A stretch of 64,000 bases of DNA, from positions 1-64,000 of the forward strand of contig JBDWCA010000009.1 in the NCBI GenBank assembly GCA_039978075.1, in the 5' to 3' direction. Source of the DNA: Anderseniella sp039978075 (GTDB lineage Bacteria > Pseudomonadota > Alphaproteobacteria > Rhizobiales > Aestuariivirgaceae). A model generated the notes under the pieces. It had not been told where the DNA came from and ran no database searches. It saw only the letters and a program-made list of their open reading frames with translations. Below are positions 44,293 to 53,078 of this stretch, piece after piece; the first letter of the stretch is position 1, and every line of letters starts with the position of its first letter. Made by a program: the position numbers and the translations under genes.

Positions 44293-44628
44293 TTAGCCCA
44301 GTACCAGGTGCAGCACTGCCAGCGCGATTACCGTAGCGAAAGTGGCGATCTGTGTTGATCGTGAAGTTGCATAAAAGGCACCGATGCCAATCGCAACTGC
44401 TGCAAATCTGTGCTCCGTCGCTATCGTGGCGAGGACATCCGAGGGGGCGATGATCATGCGCATTACCAGGGCGGCAACCAGCGCCGTTGACACCGCCCTC
44501 ACCCACAACAGCACGTCGCTTTCAGGGTCAATGCGGGTGACTGCAACTACTGCCACCGCGCGCCAGAAATAGGTGGCGATGAAACCGGCCGGGATCATGG
44601 CCGCGAGAATGAGTGCCACTCCGGTCAT
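44293..44628 (-). CDS. azlD: AzlD family branched-chain amino acid exporter subunit
   Basis: 111 residues, four hydrophobic segments, the usual AzlD layout. It is the small partner of the AzlC permease. Its start overlaps the azlC stop by 4 bp (ATGA). The substrate is inferred from the family (branched-chain amino acids or analogues), not proven. Confidence 0.88.
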   Translation of the reverse strand: MTGVALILAAMIPAGFIATYFWRAVAVVAVTRIDPESDVLLWVRAVSTALVAALVMRMIIAPSDVLATIATEHRFAAVAIGIGAFYATSRSTQIATFATVIALAVLHLVLG

Positions 44629-45398
44629 TTCAACAATCCCTTGCGCCGTGGCCGGAGACAGATGAAGGCGAGTGTCCCGCCACCAAGACCGGCAATCAGC
44701 AGATCAAAGTCGGGTGCGAAATACCGCGCAACCGGCAACAACACACAGCCTAGTACAATTGCGGCGTAGTCGAACCGCCAGATGGCGCCGGACAACAAGG
44801 ACATGATGAAAAAAGCAGGCGTAAAGAACACCATGGCGGCTGCCAGTGCCGGCGGCAGGCTGTCGGCCAGATAGTATCCCAGCGGCACCACCAGCATCAT
44901 CGTTGTCATCAAGGCGGTACCCAGACCAACCAACCACGGCAACTGCCTTTGTGCTGGTACGTCATGCAGGCTGGTCAGGGATAACACCCACACGGTAACT
45001 GCGGTGAAATGGCCGAGCAGGAACTCAGGCACCCGCGATGCCTGCTTGAGCCGGACCTGCGCCAACACTCCAATGGTCATCGGCAACAGGCGGACAGCTG
45101 TTAGCGACACCGCTGCTGCAATCAACGGCAACGCAACGCCGGATTGCCACATGGTCACAAACAATACCTGGCCGGGCAACGCCCATATCAGCACGATTGT
45201 TGCAACACCGGCGAGCAGCGGAAATCCGACATCGTGGATCAGGGCGCCAAAACCCATGAACGAACACACCATGACCAGGCCCGGCAGCGAAAACGCGGCA
45301 CGGATACCACCGGTCATTCCGGTCCAGTCATAACCTGTGAGGTCCCGGTCGTTGTCAGATTGTACGCTCTGCCCCATGGCCTGCATGTTTACCGGCAC
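44625..45398 (-). CDS. azlC: AzlC family branched-chain amino acid exporter
   Basis: 257 residues as written from a GTG; ATGs at residues 5 and 8 are possible starts. A short tail is followed by multiple membrane segments starting GIRAAFSLPGLVMVCSFMGFG, with the family's ALPGQV and LLPMTIGVLAQVR regions. It is coupled to azlD. It lies downstream of clpA but is separated from it by a strong terminator, so it has its own promoter. Confidence 0.9.
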   Translation of the reverse strand: MPVNMQAMGQSVQSDNDRDLTGYDWTGMTGGIRAAFSLPGLVMVCSFMGFGALIHDVGFPLLAGVATIVLIWALPGQVLFVTMWQSGVALPLIAAAVSLTAVRLLPMTIGVLAQVRLKQASRVPEFLLGHFTAVTVWVLSLTSLHDVPAQRQLPWLVGLGTALMTTMMLVVPLGYYLADSLPPALAAAMVFFTPAFFIMSLLSGAIWRFDYAAIVLGCVLLPVARYFAPDFDLLIAGLGGGTLAFICLRPRRKGLLK

Positions 45399-45442
45399 AA
45401 GCGGGCCGACCGCAACCCGCGCAACCGCATGGTCTGCATGCG

Positions 45443-45470
45443 AAAACGCCGGACCTGTTTAGGCCCGGCG
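45443..45470 (-). terminator. Rho-independent terminator after clpA
   Basis: A 10-bp GC-rich stem (one wobble) with an AAAC loop, followed by TTTT on the minus strand. It lies 42 bp past the clpA stop. Confidence 0.85.
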
Positions 45471-45512
45471 CAAACTCTGGTTTGTTCAGTCGAGTGTTTA
45501 CCCTATGAAGGC

Positions 45513-47966
45513 TTACTTGACCTTCTCGGTGCGTCCTGTCGTTCCACCGCCACCCTTTTTCTTTTTCGGTGCGGCCTTGGATGCAGGCGACGCGGTCCGG
45601 GGTTTCTTTGCGGCAGCCTTCTTGTTGCGCGGCAGGGATTTGCGCTCAACCGGTTTTGGCAGGGCCTTTTCCTGGTCGCGCGACAGGAATTTGAACTTGA
45701 GTTCATCCAGCCCCTGGTCATCCTTGCCAAGCAGAACGCTTACCGTGCCGCCCTTGACCAGCTTGCCGAACAGGACTTCGTCTGCAAGAGGCTGCTTGAT
45801 GTACTTCTGGATGACACGGGACAACGGCCGCGCGCCCATCTGTTCGTCATAACCTTCACGGGCCAGCCAGTCGGCTGCGTCGTCCGACAGTTCGATATTG
45901 ATCTGGCGTTCATCCAGTTGCGCTTCCAGTTGCAGGACAAACTTCTGCACCACCATGCGCACTACTTCCGGTGGCAAATGCCCAAACCCGATCACTGAAT
46001 CAAGACGGTTGCGGAACTCCGGCGTGAACATCTTGGTGATGGCCTCGCTGTCATCACCTTCGCGCTTGGACCGGGTAAAGCCAAAGGCGGACTTCGCCAG
46101 ATCAGCGGCACCGGCATTGGTTGTCATGATCAGTATGACATTGCGGAAATCGATCGACTTGCCGTTGTGATCAGTCAGCTTGCCGTGATCCATGACCTGC
46201 AGCAGGATGTTGAACAGGTCCGGGTGGGCCTTTTCGATCTCGTCCAGCAACAACACGCTGTACGGGTTCTGGTCAATGCCGTCGGTCAGCAGACCGCCCT
46301 GGTCAAAACCAACATAGCCCGGAGGTGCGCCGATCAGGCGCGAGACGGAGTGCCGTTCCATGTACTCAGACATGTCGAAGCGCAGCAGCTCCACTCCCAG
46401 CACCGCCGCCAGCTGTTTTGCAACTTCGGTCTTGCCGACGCCGGTCGGGCCGGAGAACAAATAGCAGCCTATCGGCTTTTCCGGTTCACGCAGGCCTGCC
46501 CGCGACAGCTTGATCGCGGATGACAGCGCACTTATCGCATCATCCTGGCCGAACACCACCCGCTTGAGTTCTGTGTCCAGGTCCTTGAGCAATTCCTGGT
46601 CGTTCTTGGATACGGATTTCGGAGGGATGCGGGCCATGGTCGCAATAACGTCCTCGATGTCTTTGACATCAATGGTTTTCTTGCGCTTGCTTTCCGCGAT
46701 CAACATCTGTGACGCGCCACTTTCGTCAATGACGTCAATCGCCTTGTCCGGCAATTTCCGGTCGTTGATGTAGCGACTGGACAGTTCCACGGCGGTTTTG
46801 ATGGCGTCGTTGGTATAACGGACCTTGTGAAACTCTTCGAAATACGGTTTCAGACCAGTCAGTATCTTGATTGCATCGGGAACCGACGGTTCCTTGACAT
46901 CAATTTTCTGGAACCGGCGAACCAGTGCCCTGTCCTTCTCGAAATGCTGGCGGTACTCCTTATAGGTCGTTGATCCCATGCACCGCAGGGACCCCGCCGA
47001 CAGAGCCGGTTTAAGCAGGTTCGACGCATCCATGGCACCACCTGATGTGGCGCCTGCCCCGATCACTGTGTGGATTTCGTCGATGAACATGATGGCACCA
47101 TCATACTCCTCGATTTCTTTTATTACCGCTTTGAGGCGCTCTTCAAAATCGCCGCGATAACGCGTGCCGGCCAGCAGGACACCCATGTCGAGCTGGAAGA
47201 TGGTGCAGTCCTTCAGCACCTCCGGCACCTCGCCCTTGACGATCTTGCGAGCGAGACCTTCAGCAATAGCGGTTTTACCGACACCTGGATCACCGACGAA
47301 CAATGGATTGTTCTTGGACCTGCGGCACAGGACCTGAATGGTCCGGTTGACTTCAAATTCGCGACCGATAAGCGGGTCGATCTTGCCGTCGGTGGCTTTC
47401 TGATTGAGATTGACGCAGAAATTGTCCAGGGCATCGCCGGACTTTTCTCCGTCGATTACGTCTTCTCCCTCATCGCCGTCCTCATCCGAAGGAGAGCCCT
47501 GCACTGAACGGCTTTCGGACAGTCCGGGTTTCTTGGCGATGCCATGGGAGATGAAATTGACCGCATCGTAGCGCGTCATGTCCTGTTCCTGCAGGAAGTA
47601 GGCAGCATGGCTTTCGCGTTCGGCAAAAATTGCAACCAGTACATTTGCACCGGTTACCTCTTCTCGACCTGACGATTGCACGTGAATGACGGCACGCTGG
47701 ATTACGCGCTGGAATCCGGCGGTCGGCTTGGCGTCGTCGCCAGTCGCCATCACCAGACTTGCCAGATCGTTGTCGACATAGTTTTCCAGGCTGCGGCGCA
47801 ACTGATCGACATCAACACTGCATGCACGCATGACGGAAGCCGCATCCTTGTCGTCGACCAGGGCCAGCAACAGGTGCTCCAGCGTCGCATATTCGTGGCT
47901 GCGATCACTGGCCAGTGCCAGCGCCCTGTGCAGCGCCTGTTCGAGACTACGAGAAAATGTGGGCAC
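45513..47966 (-). CDS. clpA: ATP-dependent Clp protease ATP-binding subunit ClpA
   Basis: 817 residues from a GTG with AGGAG before it. Class I Clp unfoldase that feeds ClpP. Tandem N-domain repeats (1-~145), AAA module 1 (GDPGVGKTAIAEG Walker A) and module 2 (GPTGVGKTEVAKQ). No ClpB-type middle coiled coil is present, which with adjacent clpS marks it as ClpA. The C-terminal ~50 residues are an extra Lys/Pro/Ala/Gly-rich tail not seen in E. coli ClpA. Confidence 0.97.
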   Translation of the reverse strand: MPTFSRSLEQALHRALALASDRSHEYATLEHLLLALVDDKDAASVMRACSVDVDQLRRSLENYVDNDLASLVMATGDDAKPTAGFQRVIQRAVIHVQSSGREEVTGANVLVAIFAERESHAAYFLQEQDMTRYDAVNFISHGIAKKPGLSESRSVQGSPSDEDGDEGEDVIDGEKSGDALDNFCVNLNQKATDGKIDPLIGREFEVNRTIQVLCRRSKNNPLFVGDPGVGKTAIAEGLARKIVKGEVPEVLKDCTIFQLDMGVLLAGTRYRGDFEERLKAVIKEIEEYDGAIMFIDEIHTVIGAGATSGGAMDASNLLKPALSAGSLRCMGSTTYKEYRQHFEKDRALVRRFQKIDVKEPSVPDAIKILTGLKPYFEEFHKVRYTNDAIKTAVELSSRYINDRKLPDKAIDVIDESGASQMLIAESKRKKTIDVKDIEDVIATMARIPPKSVSKNDQELLKDLDTELKRVVFGQDDAISALSSAIKLSRAGLREPEKPIGCYLFSGPTGVGKTEVAKQLAAVLGVELLRFDMSEYMERHSVSRLIGAPPGYVGFDQGGLLTDGIDQNPYSVLLLDEIEKAHPDLFNILLQVMDHGKLTDHNGKSIDFRNVILIMTTNAGAADLAKSAFGFTRSKREGDDSEAITKMFTPEFRNRLDSVIGFGHLPPEVVRMVVQKFVLQLEAQLDERQINIELSDDAADWLAREGYDEQMGARPLSRVIQKYIKQPLADEVLFGKLVKGGTVSVLLGKDDQGLDELKFKFLSRDQEKALPKPVERKSLPRNKKAAAKKPRTASPASKAAPKKKKGGGGTTGRTEKVK

Positions 47967-47975
47967 GAGGGGCTC

Positions 47976-48326
47976 CTATTCCTTTTCCATGGTGCATTGC
48001 AGCGGGTGCGAGTGCTGTCTGGCAAAATCCATGACTTGTGTAACTTTTGTTTCGGCTATTTCGTAAGTGTAGACCCCGCATACACCGACACCTTTTTGAT
48101 GCACATGTAACATTACGACCGTGGCCTCTTCCCGGTTCTTGCTGAAGAACCGCTCCAGTACATGCACCACGAACTCCATGGGCGTATAATCATCGTTCAA
48201 CAGAAGCACCTTGTACATGCTGGGCTTCTTGGTCTTGACCTGCTCACGTGTGATGACGCCGGTCTGGCCTTCGCCATCGCCATCCTCACCATCCTTGTTG
48301 TCTTTGTCAGACAGATAAATAGACAT
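47976..48326 (-). CDS. clpS: ATP-dependent Clp protease adaptor ClpS
   Basis: 116 residues from the ATG at 48326. ClpS recognises N-degrons and hands them to ClpA. The NDDYTPMEFVV binding-pocket motif and MLHVHQKGVGVCGVYTYEIAE are intact. A charged ~35-residue tail precedes the core. It is 9 bp upstream of clpA, so the two are co-expressed. Confidence 0.97.
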   Translation of the reverse strand: MSIYLSDKDNKDGEDGDGEGQTGVITREQVKTKKPSMYKVLLLNDDYTPMEFVVHVLERFFSKNREEATVVMLHVHQKGVGVCGVYTYEIAETKVTQVMDFARQHSHPLQCTMEKE

Positions 48327-48492
48327 ATAGAAACCATACACGATTAAACAGGACGTCCATCTGAGGTGAACTGTCACGACCATCGGACAAAGCAATCATC
48401 CATGCCCTAGCATATAGGCGTCAATGGGTGAGATACGAGGGTTTGCCGTAAACTTTCCTGTGTAGAGAAATAATGTAGCAGAAATCAGACAC

Positions 48493-48526
48493 AAAAAACC
48501 GCCTGACACGGTGTGTCAGACGGTTT
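48493..48526 (-). terminator. Rho-independent terminator after the phasin gene
   Basis: A 13-14 bp stem with one mismatch/wobble, CACC loop region, and a T-run on the minus strand. It isolates the phasin transcript from clpS. Confidence 0.88.
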
Positions 48527-48578
48527 CTGTCAACAAGCGAGATTGGGAGAATGCTCCCCCCGAAATTTAACGTGCGAC

Positions 48579-48923
48579 TTACTTGGTTGCCTTTGGAGCG
48601 AACTTTTCGATCTCTGCTTCGAGCGGCTTGTAGGCGTCCTTGGCAGCGTCCATGTAGAACTGGTTCATTTTGGTGGCCTGCGCCATGAAGCCTTCATAAG
48701 CCTTCGTGACGTGTGCCTGCTGCAGTTCAACAGCCTTTTCAACGGACTTGGAAGCAACAACCTTTTCGGTCAGTGCAACAGTGTCTTCGAAAGACTTCTT
48801 GGTATACTCAGCAGCTTCGGTAGCCAGCGTCTGGAAGCCCTTGTTGAAGGCGTTCGCGCTTGCGACATAAGCTTCAAAATTCTGTTTGCCTGCAGCCTGC
48901 ATTTCTTCGATTGACTTGAACAT
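48579..48923 (-). CDS. Phasin family protein (PHA-granule associated)
   Basis: 114 residues from the ATG at 48923 with AAGGA seven nucleotides upstream. All-helical, amphipathic and free of cysteine, with the Phasin_2-type stretch AFNKGFQTLATEAAEYTKKSFED. Phasins coat polyhydroxyalkanoate granules, although some act as general chaperones. It is monocistronic, with its own promoter and terminator. Two TGCA-N-TGCA sites overlap and flank the promoter. Confidence 0.92.
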   Translation of the reverse strand: MFKSIEEMQAAGKQNFEAYVASANAFNKGFQTLATEAAEYTKKSFEDTVALTEKVVASKSVEKAVELQQAHVTKAYEGFMAQATKMNQFYMDAAKDAYKPLEAEIEKFAPKATK

Positions 48924-49307
48924 AATGAAATCCTTGGTTTGTGTGACCCCGAACTCTTCGGATGACAGTGATATATGCACTGCACCATTTACTGTCAAGT
49001 GTTTTTGTGCACTGCACCATAAAAAGTTTTCACCACAAGGAAACACTGCCCGATGGTTGCCCTGTTTACCGGTTAGTAACGGTCATCCTTCATGATTTGT
49101 TTTCGATGAAACGGGGGGCAGTGGGTGAATTTGGCGAGGCTTTGCCTGATGGCCCGTAAAATGCGGTCGCGTAATTGTCCGAATTGTAAGTGAGTAACGG
49201 GTATCTGTTCGCCGGCAACTTGATCGGTGTCAAAGTCCTTTAAACCCAACAGTTCTATTGCGCACCTGCGAACGACAACTCTGCTGATTTGGGGAAGAAT
49301 CAGCTAA
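48924..49307. other. 384-bp divergent intergenic region (phasin/dacF)
   Basis: The left third holds the phasin promoter and operators. In the remainder (49021-49307) I see no ORF or RNA gene and no clear dacF promoter, only a weak TTGATC-15-TAAACC pair near 49220-49246. A GGGGAAG ribosome site precedes dacF. Confidence 0.45.
48970..49020 (-). promoter_or_regulatory. Phasin promoter with two TGCA-N-TGCA operators
   Basis: On the minus strand: -35 TTGACA (48993-48998), 17-bp spacer, -10 TATATC (48970-48975). The sequence TGCACTGCACCAT occurs twice on the plus strand, at 48976-48988 (inside the spacer) and 49008-49020 (just upstream of -35). Start-to-start distance is 32 bp, about three helical turns. 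The core of the upstream copy is a GTGCA-C-TGCAC inverted repeat. The PHA regulator PhaR is known to bind TGC-rich sites at phasin promoters, so PhaR repression is the likely reading. Confidence 0.8.
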
Positions 49308-51017
49308 ATGTCTCAATCAGGCGATTCACAACCGGTGAATCGGCAAACTCGATGGATAGTGGGTGTCATGGGTATCTCATCAGTCGGTAAATTCAGAGCT
49401 CATTCGGGCTATGACAGGCATATTGCCATTATAATGGTGCTTATCTTGTCTCTGTTTCTGTTGGCGAGTGCCAACCGCCCTGCACTGGCGAGGCCTGCAT
49501 TCAGCGCAATCACTGTAGATGCGTCCACCGGCAAGATCATCTATTCCAAGAATATTGATTCCAAACGATACCCCGCCTCACTGACCAAAGTCATGACGCT
49601 TTATCTGATGTTTCAGGAAATCGAAGCCGGGCGCATGTCGTTTTCCACACCTATGAAGGTGTCCAAACTCGCCGCAGCGCAACAACCGTCAAAGCTTGGT
49701 TTGAGAGTCGGCTCCACCATCACTGCCCGCAACGCAATGTTTGCTCTCATCACCAAGTCGGCCAACGACGCCGCCATGGTGGTTGCCGAACACATCGGCG
49801 GTTCCCAAAAGGGATTCGCTCAGCGCATGACCCGCCAGGCTCGTGCGATGGGTATGACGAGAACAAAATTCACCAATCCAAACGGGCTCCCCGACAAGCG
49901 TCAGGTGACGACCGCCAGGGATATGGCAACCCTTGGCCTGCGGATACAAAGGGACTTTCCGAAATATTACAAACATTTTGCGACACGCTCGTTCAAGTAC
50001 GGCAAGCGCAAATACCGCAACCACAACCGGCTGCTGGGCAAGCTCAAAGGGGTCGATGGCATCAAGACAGGCTATACCCGAGCTTCTGGGTTCAACCTGT
50101 TGTCTTCACGCACCCTAGGCACCCGCAGCCTTGTTGCAGTTGTTATTGGCGGACGCAGCGGTCGTTCCCGCAATGCCTTCATGACCAAAATTCTGAAACG
50201 CGACCTGAGAAAGGCATCTCGCGGCAGCAGGAAAATCGCCATGGTTGCCGGCAACCCGCCAGGTTACAGCGCATCGGCTGCTGCTCGCGCATCGAAAATC
50301 AACAAGGCGAAATCCCAGACCCGATCCGATACGGATTCCCGATTCGTACCGATACCCCGTGAAAAACCTGCTCTGAAACAAACCGACACTGCACAACTTG
50401 CAAAACTTGCTTCCGCCTATGAACATACTGTTCCCGTGGCAGCCGATCCGGTCGGCGCACTGGTTGCCTTAAACCCGCAACCGCCAGTTGCTCGTGAAGC
50501 AGATACTGCCGCGCCCGCAAACGGTGTCACGTTCAAAGCCGTGGTTGTTCCGTCAACCGCCAACAAACGCGACAGCCTCATGGTAGCTGATGCGGGCGGG
50601 CTGGCGACGACCTCTGTGGAAGCAGGAAAAGATCAATCCCGAATTCAGCCATCCTCACAGCAGACGGTGCGGCTACCTGTTCAAACCGGATCGGTTGCCG
50701 ATGCCCAGAACTCAGCGGCCACTGATAATGACCAGACAGAAAGACAGAGGACAGGTTCAACCCATCAAAACTCATGGAACATTCAGATCGGCGCATTTCC
50801 AACCCGGGAAGGCGCCCGTGACAGGATCGCTACTGCCAAGACCAGCCGGGTTGCAGAACTGAAGAAAGCGACACCGTTCCTTATGCCTGTCGCCAAGAAT
50901 GGCAATACACTTTACCGCGCGCGTTTTTCCGGGCTGAACAAGAAGCAGGCCGCACGTGCCTGCCGGCAGCTTAAACGGGCTGGTGTTGGTTGTTTCCCAC
51001 TGGCGCCCACGAGTTAG
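49308..51017 (+). CDS. dacF: D-alanyl-D-alanine carboxypeptidase (S11) with C-terminal SPOR domain
   Basis: 569 residues. A 40-residue polar N-terminal tail precedes a signal/anchor segment (~39-60). The penicillin-binding motifs are complete: SLTK, SAND and KTGYT. A long low-complexity linker leads to a SPOR domain (~490-566), which should target the enzyme to the division septum. It trims pentapeptide stems in the periplasm. Typical neighbour of the phasin and clp genes in this order. Confidence 0.95.
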   Translation: MSQSGDSQPVNRQTRWIVGVMGISSVGKFRAHSGYDRHIAIIMVLILSLFLLASANRPALARPAFSAITVDASTGKIIYSKNIDSKRYPASLTKVMTLYLMFQEIEAGRMSFSTPMKVSKLAAAQQPSKLGLRVGSTITARNAMFALITKSANDAAMVVAEHIGGSQKGFAQRMTRQARAMGMTRTKFTNPNGLPDKRQVTTARDMATLGLRIQRDFPKYYKHFATRSFKYGKRKYRNHNRLLGKLKGVDGIKTGYTRASGFNLLSSRTLGTRSLVAVVIGGRSGRSRNAFMTKILKRDLRKASRGSRKIAMVAGNPPGYSASAAARASKINKAKSQTRSDTDSRFVPIPREKPALKQTDTAQLAKLASAYEHTVPVAADPVGALVALNPQPPVAREADTAAPANGVTFKAVVVPSTANKRDSLMVADAGGLATTSVEAGKDQSRIQPSSQQTVRLPVQTGSVADAQNSAATDNDQTERQRTGSTHQNSWNIQIGAFPTREGARDRIATAKTSRVAELKKATPFLMPVAKNGNTLYRARFSGLNKKQAARACRQLKRAGVGCFPLAPTS

Positions 51018-51041
51018 GTTTTTGGATCGACAGAAAACATC

Positions 51042-51076
51042 AAACCCGCCCGGCGAACATCCGGGCGGGTTTTTTT
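51042..51076 (+). terminator. Strong terminator between dacF and the J-domain gene
   Basis: A perfect 12-bp GC-rich stem, 7-nt loop and a T-run. The A-run on the other arm is shorter, so it mainly ends dacF, but it also overlaps the stop codon of the convergent J-domain gene. Confidence 0.92.
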
Positions 51077-51767
51077 ACTGTTCTGCCGGCTTGCTGTCAG
51101 TCAACACATCATTGGCCTCATTTATACGGGCGGCCAGATAGGCTGATCCTCCATTATCAGGATGATGTTTCTTCATCATCTTACGATAAGCGGTGCGGAT
51201 GTCGTTCTCGCTGGCACCTTCCTTGAGCCCAAGAATATCGAGGGCGTCTTCCCTGCTCATCGATCCCGCTGCCTGGCTGCCACCTGCCGATCCTGCCTGC
51301 TCTCGCCACTGCGGGTGGACGCGATCCAGATAGGCCATAAGCAAAGCTTCACTCTGGTCTCCTGCGGACACACATTCGCCGAGCAATTGTAAAAGTTCCG
51401 GCAGGTCCAGTTCAGACAACTGCCGACCGGTATAGCTGCCGGACAGTATGGCACCATCCATGGAGCCGTCATCGTGGTTCAGCCACATGTCGAGAATTGA
51501 CGTGCGAACACTGGATTTCTGGCCGGTCGACCTGTTGGTGCGATTGAAACCGCGCTGGGCTCCGAGAAGGAACAGGCCGAACAGAAAAAGCGGTATGGCT
51601 ATGGGTAGAAGGCCGCGAAGGGCAAAGAACGCCGCAGCAGCAAAGACGGTGCCCGACGCCGTCCCGCGTCCTGCCCGCGCAATCGTAGCGGGATTTGCAT
51701 TGACGAGCCTGGGGAGCAACAAGACTGCAGCGACGAAGATGGCGATGACGGCAATTGCGTACGGCAT
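51075..51767 (-). CDS. Membrane-anchored type III J-domain protein
   Basis: 230 residues. Two hydrophobic segments (about 2-22 and 42-68) anchor the N-terminus. The C-terminal J-domain (~165-225) has the HPD motif in KKHHPDNGGS and the ALDILGL and AYRKMM helices. It should recruit DnaK to the membrane. The start overlaps the VWA stop by 1 bp, so the two are coupled. Confidence 0.9.
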   Translation of the reverse strand: MPYAIAVIAIFVAAVLLLPRLVNANPATIARAGRGTASGTVFAAAAFFALRGLLPIAIPLFLFGLFLLGAQRGFNRTNRSTGQKSSVRTSILDMWLNHDDGSMDGAILSGSYTGRQLSELDLPELLQLLGECVSAGDQSEALLMAYLDRVHPQWREQAGSAGGSQAAGSMSREDALDILGLKEGASENDIRTAYRKMMKKHHPDNGGSAYLAARINEANDVLTDSKPAEQ

Positions 51768-52513
51768 CAGGACAACTGCTCCAGCAATCCGCGCGGTCCT
51801 TTTCCCCTGGCGCCGGAGAAATCGGCAAGTGCAGCGCGCCCTCCTGCCGCATAGACGGCAACGGCCGATAACAGTTCACGCAAATGATCGGCGGAACCTG
51901 AATCAAACCGGCTATATGCGCCGCCGGTCAGGCGGGCAATTTCCCTGAAGGCGTTCCGAGCGATCGGGTCATCACCTTCCTGGAACATGAACATGCGTAC
52001 CCCGAGCAGGCCGATTTCACCTGCCTGCTGGCACAACTGGTCGATATTTTCTTCCATGCAGTCGCCCACATAGACTACAGCATTGACCTTGCCTGCCTGT
52101 GCTTCCCTGCGGACGTGCTTCAGCACCTTCTCGATTTGGGTATTGCCGCCACGACAGTCCACCGTTGTCATCAATCTGGCCAGGCCTTCAGCATCCGAAA
52201 CCCACTTTGACGCTCTGCACTCGCCGAAACCACGGAAGTAGATCAACTGGACATCAAGCCCGCCAATGCGGCCGGCTTCGCGAAACATCTCTGCCTGGGT
52301 TTGCAAGGCAGCGTCCCAACTGGGCTTGCGGCTCATGGTTGCATCCATGGCAAACACCAATTTGCCGTGCCCGTCACTTGTCGGCACCGGGGTTGCCTTC
52401 AATTGTGCAAGAAACCCGTCTACGTCATTGTTCACAGCAGGTGCCTGCCCCGATTGGTGCTCTACAATCGGTTTGGTGCCGGTTTTGCTGCGATCATTCC
52501 TGGTCAAATGCAA
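51767..52513 (-). CDS. von Willebrand factor A domain protein (VWA)
   Basis: About 248 residues from a TTG; a second TTG two codons on is better spaced from the GGGGG ribosome site, so the start is uncertain. The VWA fold has a MIDAS-like DATMS, a conserved Thr in RGGNTQIEK and GDCMEEN. There is no signal peptide, so it is cytoplasmic. Coupled to the J-domain gene. Similar pairs occur in this order; the function is unknown. Confidence 0.82.
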   Translation of the reverse strand: MHLTRNDRSKTGTKPIVEHQSGQAPAVNNDVDGFLAQLKATPVPTSDGHGKLVFAMDATMSRKPSWDAALQTQAEMFREAGRIGGLDVQLIYFRGFGECRASKWVSDAEGLARLMTTVDCRGGNTQIEKVLKHVRREAQAGKVNAVVYVGDCMEENIDQLCQQAGEIGLLGVRMFMFQEGDDPIARNAFREIARLTGGAYSRFDSGSADHLRELLSAVAVYAAGGRAALADFSGARGKGPRGLLEQLS

Positions 52514-52593
52514 TTCCCCCGAAAAACGTTGTTCTCAAAGAGATAGGGATTTTCGCGCCAAATTCAAATGATGCCGTGATGTCATGCCGTGGC

Positions 52594-53001
52594 CTACGCC
52601 GTCGGTGGCACCAGATATTCCTCATCCGTGACGTGTTCCAGCCAGTTCGCGTGTGTGCCGTCCAGAGCTTCCTGGAACGCAATATGAACCATGCCGTTGT
52701 CCGGCGATGCACCATGCCAGTGCTTCTCATTGGGTGATATCCATACCACATCACCCGGTTTCAACGCGGTAACCGGGCCGCCTTCGGTCTGAAACAGGCC
52801 AAGGCCTGACAGTACCACCAGTGTCTGGCCGAGCGGGTGTGTGTGCCATGCTGTACGGGCACCTGGTTCAAATGTGACCCTCAGGGCGCGAATACGGGCG
52901 GGCTCTGGCGCCTCCACAATAGGATCCTGCCAGACGGTTCCGGTGAAATAACTGGCTGGTGCCTGCTTGGTCGGTCTTGAGCCTGCCTTGTAATGCTGCA
53001 T
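52594..53001 (-). CDS. Cupin-domain protein
   Basis: 135 residues, single cupin barrel. Motif 1 has HTHPLGQTLVVLSG and motif 2 has PGDVVWISPNEKHWHG, so metal-binding histidines and Glu/Gln positions are present. Family members in this size range are metal-dependent isomerases, dioxygenases or sensors. Its role is not determined. Divergent from the serine hydrolase gene. Confidence 0.85.
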   Translation of the reverse strand: MQHYKAGSRPTKQAPASYFTGTVWQDPIVEAPEPARIRALRVTFEPGARTAWHTHPLGQTLVVLSGLGLFQTEGGPVTALKPGDVVWISPNEKHWHGASPDNGMVHIAFQEALDGTHANWLEHVTDEEYLVPPTA

Positions 53002-53078
53002 GTGCTTGTATCCCTGCTTCCGCTCTGGTTGTGTTGTATAGCTAAGACTAAGCCAACGAGGAGTTTGATTGCCAGACC

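Noticed and set aside
51075..52513. VWA/J-domain pair as a defence system
   Set aside because: No nuclease, sensor or mobile-element context; the neighbours are housekeeping genes.
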